NCBI GenBank assembly: GCA_020025295.1
Contig: JAHHSJ010000062.1
Location: forward strand, 1 to 10,139
DNA length: 10,139 nt
Direction: 5' to 3'
From: Oscillospiraceae bacterium
GTDB taxonomy: Bacteria > Bacillota > Clostridia > Oscillospirales > Oscillospiraceae
Below are positions 7,204-10,139 of this stretch, one piece after another (position 1 is the first letter of the stretch; every line of letters starts with the position of its first letter). Below the pieces are notes generated by a model. It was not told where the DNA came from and ran no database searches. It worked only from the letters and a program-made list of their open reading frames with translations. Both the position numbers and the translations under genes were made by a program.

Positions 7204-8223
7204 TTAGTGTACAATCGTTTTTCCGGTGATCTGGGTCAATGCTTCGACCTTCTGCATCAAGCCACCGAACTGGCTGGGGGTGATGCACTGCTGTCCGTCG
7301 CACTTGGCGTGCTTGGGATCATTATGCACCTCGATAATCAGTCCGTCTGCTCCGGCAGCCACCGCTGCCATTGCCAGCGGCTCCACCAGCCACGCATATC
7401 CGCCGGAATGGCTGGGATCCACCACAATCGGCAGGTGGCTCATCCGCTTGATGGCAGGAATGGCTGCCACATCCAGTGTATTCCGGGTATAGGTTTCAAA
7501 GGTGCGGACGCCCCGCTCACAGAGGATGACATTCTCATTGCCGCCGGCCATGATATACTCCGCCGACATGATCCATTCCTCGTAGGTATTGGCAAGGCCA
7601 CGCTTGAGCAGGACGGGCTTGGACATCTTGCCCACTTCCTTCAGCAGTTCAAAGTTCTGCATATTCCGAGCACCGATCTGGACCAAGTCCACCTTTTCCT
7701 CGAAAAGCTCACAGTAGTAAGGGCTCATCAGCTCCGTAACGATGGGCATGCCGGTGGCCTGCTTGGCCTCCATCAGCAAATCCAGACCTTCCACGCCCAT
7801 GCCTTGGAAGGAATAGGGCGAAGTGCGGGGTTTGAACGCACCACCACGCAGCATGGCAGCGCCGTAGCCCTTCACTTCCCGGGCAATGGAGGTGATCTGC
7901 TCCCGGCTCTCCACGGAACAGGGACCGGCCATCACGGCAAAATTGCCGCCGCCCACCTTGATTCCATTCACATTCACCACGGAGTCTTCCGGGTGGAATT
8001 TGCGGTTGGCCTTCTTATAAGGCTCCTGCACACGCATCACACGCTCCACATGCTCGTTGCGCATGATTTCATTTTCACTGACATGGGTAGTATCGCCGAT
8101 CAGGCCCAAGACAGAACAGCCGACACCCTTGGTGACGCCCACCTTCAGATCCATTGCTTCAAATTTTTCCGCTAACTTCCGGATCTCCTCGGGTTGAGTG
8201 CCGGGCTTCATAATCACAACCAT
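7204..8223 (-). CDS. aroF: 3-deoxy-7-phosphoheptulonate (DAHP) synthase, Thermotoga/type I-beta with N-terminal regulatory domain
   Basis: Condenses PEP and erythrose 4-phosphate, the committing step of aromatic biosynthesis. An N-terminal ferredoxin-like domain (about 1-75, beginning MVVIMKPGT and ending near FHPED at 76-80) resembles the Thermotoga enzyme, where it carries end-product inhibition. The barrel follows with AGPCSVES (99-106), LRGGAFKPRTSPYSFQG (125-141), IGARNMQNF (183-191), LLKRG (205-209), CERG (235-238), VDPSHS (268-273) and EVHNDP (298-303). C102, H272, E298 and D309 match the expected metal ligands. It has 339 residues. The ATG at 8223 is chosen because AAGGAGG lies six bases upstream; an in-frame ATG at 8271 would begin inside the attenuator stem. 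This is the first gene of the operon, governed by the leader at 8247-8419. Confidence 0.96.
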   Translation of the reverse strand: MVVIMKPGTQPEEIRKLAEKFEAMDLKVGVTKGVGCSVLGLIGDTTHVSENEIMRNEHVERVMRVQEPYKKANRKFHPEDSVVNVNGIKVGGGNFAVMAGPCSVESREQITSIAREVKGYGAAMLRGGAFKPRTSPYSFQGMGVEGLDLLMEAKQATGMPIVTELMSPYYCELFEEKVDLVQIGARNMQNFELLKEVGKMSKPVLLKRGLANTYEEWIMSAEYIMAGGNENVILCERGVRTFETYTRNTLDVAAIPAIKRMSHLPIVVDPSHSGGYAWLVEPLAMAAVAAGADGLIIEVHNDPKHAKCDGQQCITPSQFGGLMQKVEALTQITGKTIVH

Positions 8224-8229
8224 ATTGAT

Positions 8230-8236
8230 CCTCCTT
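8230..8236 (-). promoter_or_regulatory. aroF ribosome binding site, just after the leader terminator
   Basis: AAGGAGG lies six bases before the ATG at 8223 and 11 bases beyond the T-run of the leader terminator. It fixes the aroF start, and it is not inside the terminator stem, so control is expected at transcription rather than by hiding this site. Confidence 0.85.
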
Positions 8237-8246
8237 ACTGGATACG

Positions 8247-8278
8247 AAAAAAGACCCATTGACAAAATCAATGAGCCT
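8247..8278 (-). terminator. attenuator terminator hairpin upstream of aroF
   Basis: On the minus strand AGGCTCATTGA (8278-8268) pairs with TCAATGGGTCT (8262-8252) over 11 bp, including two G-T pairs, around a 5-nt TTTTG loop. Six consecutive T follow (8252-8247). This is an intrinsic terminator located between the operon promoter and aroF, in the position of an attenuator. Its 5' arm is also claimed by the antiterminator. Confidence 0.8.
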
Positions 8279-8323
8279 ACATTCTGCTATTCCCCCTGTT
8301 CCGGGGGCCTCATTCATTTTGTC
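8261..8323 (-). promoter_or_regulatory. antiterminator alternative to the aroF attenuator
   Basis: GACAAAATGAATGAG (8323-8309), which starts directly after the leader peptide stop codon, pairs with CTCATTGATTTTGTC (8275-8261) at 14 of 15 positions. This uses up the 5' arm and loop of the terminator, so the two folds exclude each other. A GC-only hairpin CCCCC/GGGGG (8307-8303 with 8296-8292, loop of six) sits within the enclosed loop. A ribosome that reaches the stop codon would cover the upstream arm and favour termination. One stalled earlier on aromatic codons would leave it free and favour read-through. Confidence 0.72.
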
Positions 8324-8419
8324 TTAATTTATTCCATCAAAAGAAAACCGGTACTCAAAAAATCGAGTCCAGCCATAAAAGGCAGAATAAACTTCAATCG
8401 AATGAACAGAATGCATCAT
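8324..8419 (-). CDS. aromatic-rich leader peptide of the aro operon attenuator
   Basis: A 31-residue reading frame begins ATG-ATG and ends TAA, one base before the antiterminator arm. GAGGG (8430-8426) lies six bases before the first ATG. Nine of 31 residues are aromatic: Tyr11, Phe14, Tyr15, Trp17, Phe20, Phe21, Tyr23, Phe25 and Phe27, with the dense core FYGWTRFFEYRF at 14-25. All three end products of the pathway are represented. By analogy with trpL and pheL, its job is to couple ribosome stalling on scarce aromatic aminoacyl-tRNAs to read-through into aroF. The peptide itself probably has no further function. The codon pattern, ribosome binding site and position relative to the hairpins are seen; the mechanism is inferred. 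Confidence 0.82.
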   Translation of the reverse strand: MMHSVHSIEVYSAFYGWTRFFEYRFSFDGIN

Positions 8420-8449
8420 AACAATCCCTCGCTTTAAAGTGTTGAATTC

Positions 8450-8477
8450 ATTATAGCAAGTCTGTCCAAAATTGCAA
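8450..8477 (-). promoter_or_regulatory. promoter of the aro operon
   Basis: On the minus strand TTGCAA (8477-8472) and a perfect TATAAT (8455-8450) are spaced by 16 bp. Transcription should start near 8443, giving a leader of about 220 nt before aroF. A second weaker candidate lies just upstream: TTGACA (8499-8494), 17 bp, TGCAAT (8476-8471). Confidence 0.78.
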
Positions 8478-8522
8478 CACCTTTTTTTCATTTTGTCAAT
8501 GTATCCGCTTTTGCAAATCGAA

Positions 8523-8552
8523 TTGACACCGGCATTGGTTATTCTTTATAAT
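8523..8552 (+). promoter_or_regulatory. promoter of malQ
   Basis: A consensus TTGACA (8523-8528) and a consensus TATAAT (8547-8552) are 18 bp apart. It lies back to back with the aro operon promoter, and the two -35 elements are about 45 bp apart. I saw no clear operator or catabolite-response palindrome here. Confidence 0.82.
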
Positions 8553-8589
8553 AACATATAGAGTTCAATCGAGAAAGGATGTATTTCCG

Positions 8590-10080
8590 ATGTTTCCTCG
8601 TTCCAGTGGTATTTTACTTCATCTGACCAGCCTGCCCGGCCCTTACGGCATTGGCACGATGGGTCGCTATGCCAAGGGCTTTGTGGATTTTCTCCAGCAG
8701 TCCGGTCAGAGTTACTGGCAAATCCTCCCTCTGGTCGTCACCGGGGAGGGCAATTCTCCCTATATGTCCACCTCTTCCGCCGCAGGCAACCCTTGGCTCA
8801 TTGACTTGGAGCTTCTGTTCGACGACGGTCTGCTGACGCAGGAAGAGCTGGCCTCCGCTCAAAAAGACAATCCGGACCGGGTCGATTTTGACTTTTTGGC
8901 CGAAACCCGGATTCCCCTGCTGGCCAAGGCCTTCTCCCGACTCAATGAGCAGCAGCTGGCCGAGGTTGAGGCGTTTCTGGAGCAGCAGAAGGACTGGCTG
9001 CCGGACTATGCCCTGTTCATGGCCTGCCATGAGTATTTCGGCCTGCCCTTCTATGATTGGCCGGATCAGGGACTGGTGCATCGCACCAAGAGCGCCCTCA
9101 CCCGCTATCGCAAGAAATTCAAGCAGGAAATCCGTTTCCACGCCTTTTTACAGTACACCTTCTTCCATCAGTGGCACGCACTGAAGGATTACGCCAACCA
9201 GAACGGCATTCAGATCATCGGCGACATCCCCTTCTATGTGTCCGGGGATTCCGTGGATGTGTGGGTGCATCCGGAGCTGTTTCAGGTAGGGCAGGACTGC
9301 CACGCCAAGCTGATGGCCGGTGTACCTCCTGACCTCTTTACCGACGAAGGGCAGTTCTGGGGAAATCCCCTCTACAACTGGGACGCACATGAGAAGAACG
9401 GCTATCAGTGGTGGTGCAATCGTATTCGCCAGTCCATGATGTTCTACGATGTGATCCGCATTGACCACTTCCGTGGGTTTGACTCCTACTGGGAGATTCC
9501 GGCAGAGGCTGAATCTGCCAAGGAGGGCTGCTGGAGAGAAGGCCCCGGCATGAAACTGATGGACACGATTCGAAAAGAGCTTCCCAACGCCGTCTTTATT
9601 GCCGAGGATTTGGGTGATCTCACTCCGTCCGCCTATCAGTTCATTCGGGATTCCAAGCTGCCCGGTATGCGGGTACTGGTGGATGCATTCAACGATATGA
9701 ATGGCAACTCCTCCTTCCTTCCCCATCGGTGCGTGCCCGACTCCGTCATGTACACCGGAACCCACGACACCCCCACCTTTATGGAATGGTTCGGCACCAA
9801 GGCCTCTTACGAGCAGCGCATATACGCAAAGGATTATCTCCGCCTGGCTGAGGATGTGGGTTACAGCTGGGGCGTGATTGCCGGAGCATGGAGCAGCGTA
9901 TGCGCTCTGGCTATTGCTCCTTTCCAAGATGTACTGGGTTTGGGCGGTGACGCCCGGATGAACACTCCCGGCACTGTCGGCCCTCAAAACTGGAGCTGGC
10001 GTGTTCGCAAGGAGGCATTCAACGCCGAGGTAGCAAGCCGCCTTTCTCGCCTGACTTGGCTGTACGGCCGCAGACACTGA
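8590..10080 (+). CDS. malQ: 4-alpha-glucanotransferase (amylomaltase, GH77)
   Basis: Transfers alpha-1,4-glucan segments between maltooligosaccharides or glycogen chains in the cytosol, releasing glucose and longer chains. The 496 residues match the compact bacterial GH77 form without an added N-terminal domain. Visible motifs are the N-terminal SSGILLHLTSLPGPYGIG (5-22), SPYMSTSSAAGNP (56-68), GDIPFYVSGDS (211-221), AGVPPDLF (243-250) and GQFWGNPLYNW (254-264). The catalytic residues are nucleophile Asp292 in RIDHFRG, acid/base Glu339 in IAEDLG and Asp393 in GTHDT. The ATG at 8590 has AAAGGA ten bases upstream. It is a single-gene unit with its own promoter and terminator, and its partner glycogen or maltodextrin enzymes are not in this window. 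Confidence 0.96.
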   Translation: MFPRSSGILLHLTSLPGPYGIGTMGRYAKGFVDFLQQSGQSYWQILPLVVTGEGNSPYMSTSSAAGNPWLIDLELLFDDGLLTQEELASAQKDNPDRVDFDFLAETRIPLLAKAFSRLNEQQLAEVEAFLEQQKDWLPDYALFMACHEYFGLPFYDWPDQGLVHRTKSALTRYRKKFKQEIRFHAFLQYTFFHQWHALKDYANQNGIQIIGDIPFYVSGDSVDVWVHPELFQVGQDCHAKLMAGVPPDLFTDEGQFWGNPLYNWDAHEKNGYQWWCNRIRQSMMFYDVIRIDHFRGFDSYWEIPAEAESAKEGCWREGPGMKLMDTIRKELPNAVFIAEDLGDLTPSAYQFIRDSKLPGMRVLVDAFNDMNGNSSFLPHRCVPDSVMYTGTHDTPTFMEWFGTKASYEQRIYAKDYLRLAEDVGYSWGVIAGAWSSVCALAIAPFQDVLGLGGDARMNTPGTVGPQNWSWRVRKEAFNAEVASRLSRLTWLYGRRH

Positions 10081-10090
10081 CAAAAACAGC

Positions 10091-10128
10091 AAACACCGCA
10101 GAAAGCAAATGCTTTCTGCGGTGTTTTT
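10091..10128 (+). terminator. intrinsic terminator after malQ
   Basis: Arms 10091-10106 and 10111-10126 form a perfect 16-bp stem with an AAAT loop. The stem runs into a T-rich tail (five T at 10124-10128, then GTCTTTT). It lies 10 bp after the malQ stop. The A-rich left flank means it may also work for transcripts entering from the right. Confidence 0.9.
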
Positions 10129-10139
10129 GTCTTTTAGGT

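Noticed and set aside
7042..8175. 377-residue plus-strand open frame opposite aroF and aroB
   Set aside because: It is antisense to two confidently identified enzymes and its translation has no recognisable family. Such frames arise from the codon bias of the real genes.
8224..8271. Longer aroF start at 8271 adding 16 residues
   Set aside because: It lies inside the attenuator stem, has no ribosome binding site, and the added residues do not match the family, whereas the ATG at 8223 has AAGGAGG at six bases.
8223..8443. T-box riboswitch in the aroF leader
   Set aside because: The conserved T-box element (GGGTGG...ACCGCG type) is absent. The short aromatic-rich frame with a stop codon abutting the antiterminator arm fits peptide-based attenuation better.
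9148..10092. 314-residue minus-strand open frame opposite malQ
   Set aside because: It is antisense to a complete GH77 enzyme with intact catalytic residues and shows no family features of its own.
1..10139. CRISPR arrays, insertion sequences, attachment sites, tRNA or rRNA genes
   Set aside because: I saw no regularly spaced repeats, transposase motifs, flanking direct repeats or RNA gene signatures anywhere in the window.

Overview
This window looks like a chromosomal segment of a moderately GC-rich anaerobic Firmicute, most plausibly of the Oscillospiraceae/Ruminococcaceae group. That placement is an inference from strong AGGAGG-type ribosome binding sites, the protein families (DegV, Thermotoga-like DAHP synthase, GH77 glucanotransferase, MarR) and GC-rich genes separated by AT-rich gaps. 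I see no mobile element, CRISPR array, tRNA or rRNA.

Layout. Positions 1-599 hold no convincing gene, only AT-rich DNA with a cluster of small hairpins near 290-401. A plus-strand unit follows: a consensus promoter inside a long inverted repeat, a MarR-family regulator (682-1140) and a DegV-family fatty-acid-binding protein (1215-2060). It ends in a perfect 21-bp bidirectional terminator (2065-2110). That terminator also closes a convergent minus-strand operon, in transcription order aroF-aroB-aroA-aroC-pheA-aroK (8223 down to 2181). At 8450-8552 the operon promoter lies back to back with that of malQ (8590-10080, plus strand), which has its own terminator.

The operon covers the first committed step of aromatic biosynthesis (DAHP synthase), dehydroquinate synthase, shikimate kinase, EPSP synthase, chorismate synthase and the bifunctional P-protein that leads to phenylalanine. 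Dehydroquinase, shikimate dehydrogenase and the tyrosine-branch enzyme are absent here and must lie elsewhere. Genes are packed with gaps of 3-14 nt or short overlaps, including a GTGA stop/start overlap, so translation is probably coupled.

The most striking element is the roughly 220-nt leader before aroF. It encodes an unlisted 31-residue peptide (8324-8419, minus) with nine aromatic residues: five Phe, three Tyr and one Trp. Directly after its stop codon comes a segment that can pair with the 5' arm of an intrinsic terminator just ahead of the aroF ribosome binding site. The arrangement matches ribosome-mediated transcription attenuation, with one leader apparently sensing all three aromatic amino acids, the end products of the common pathway. 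Allosteric control probably adds to this, through the N-terminal domain of AroF and the ACT domain of PheA.
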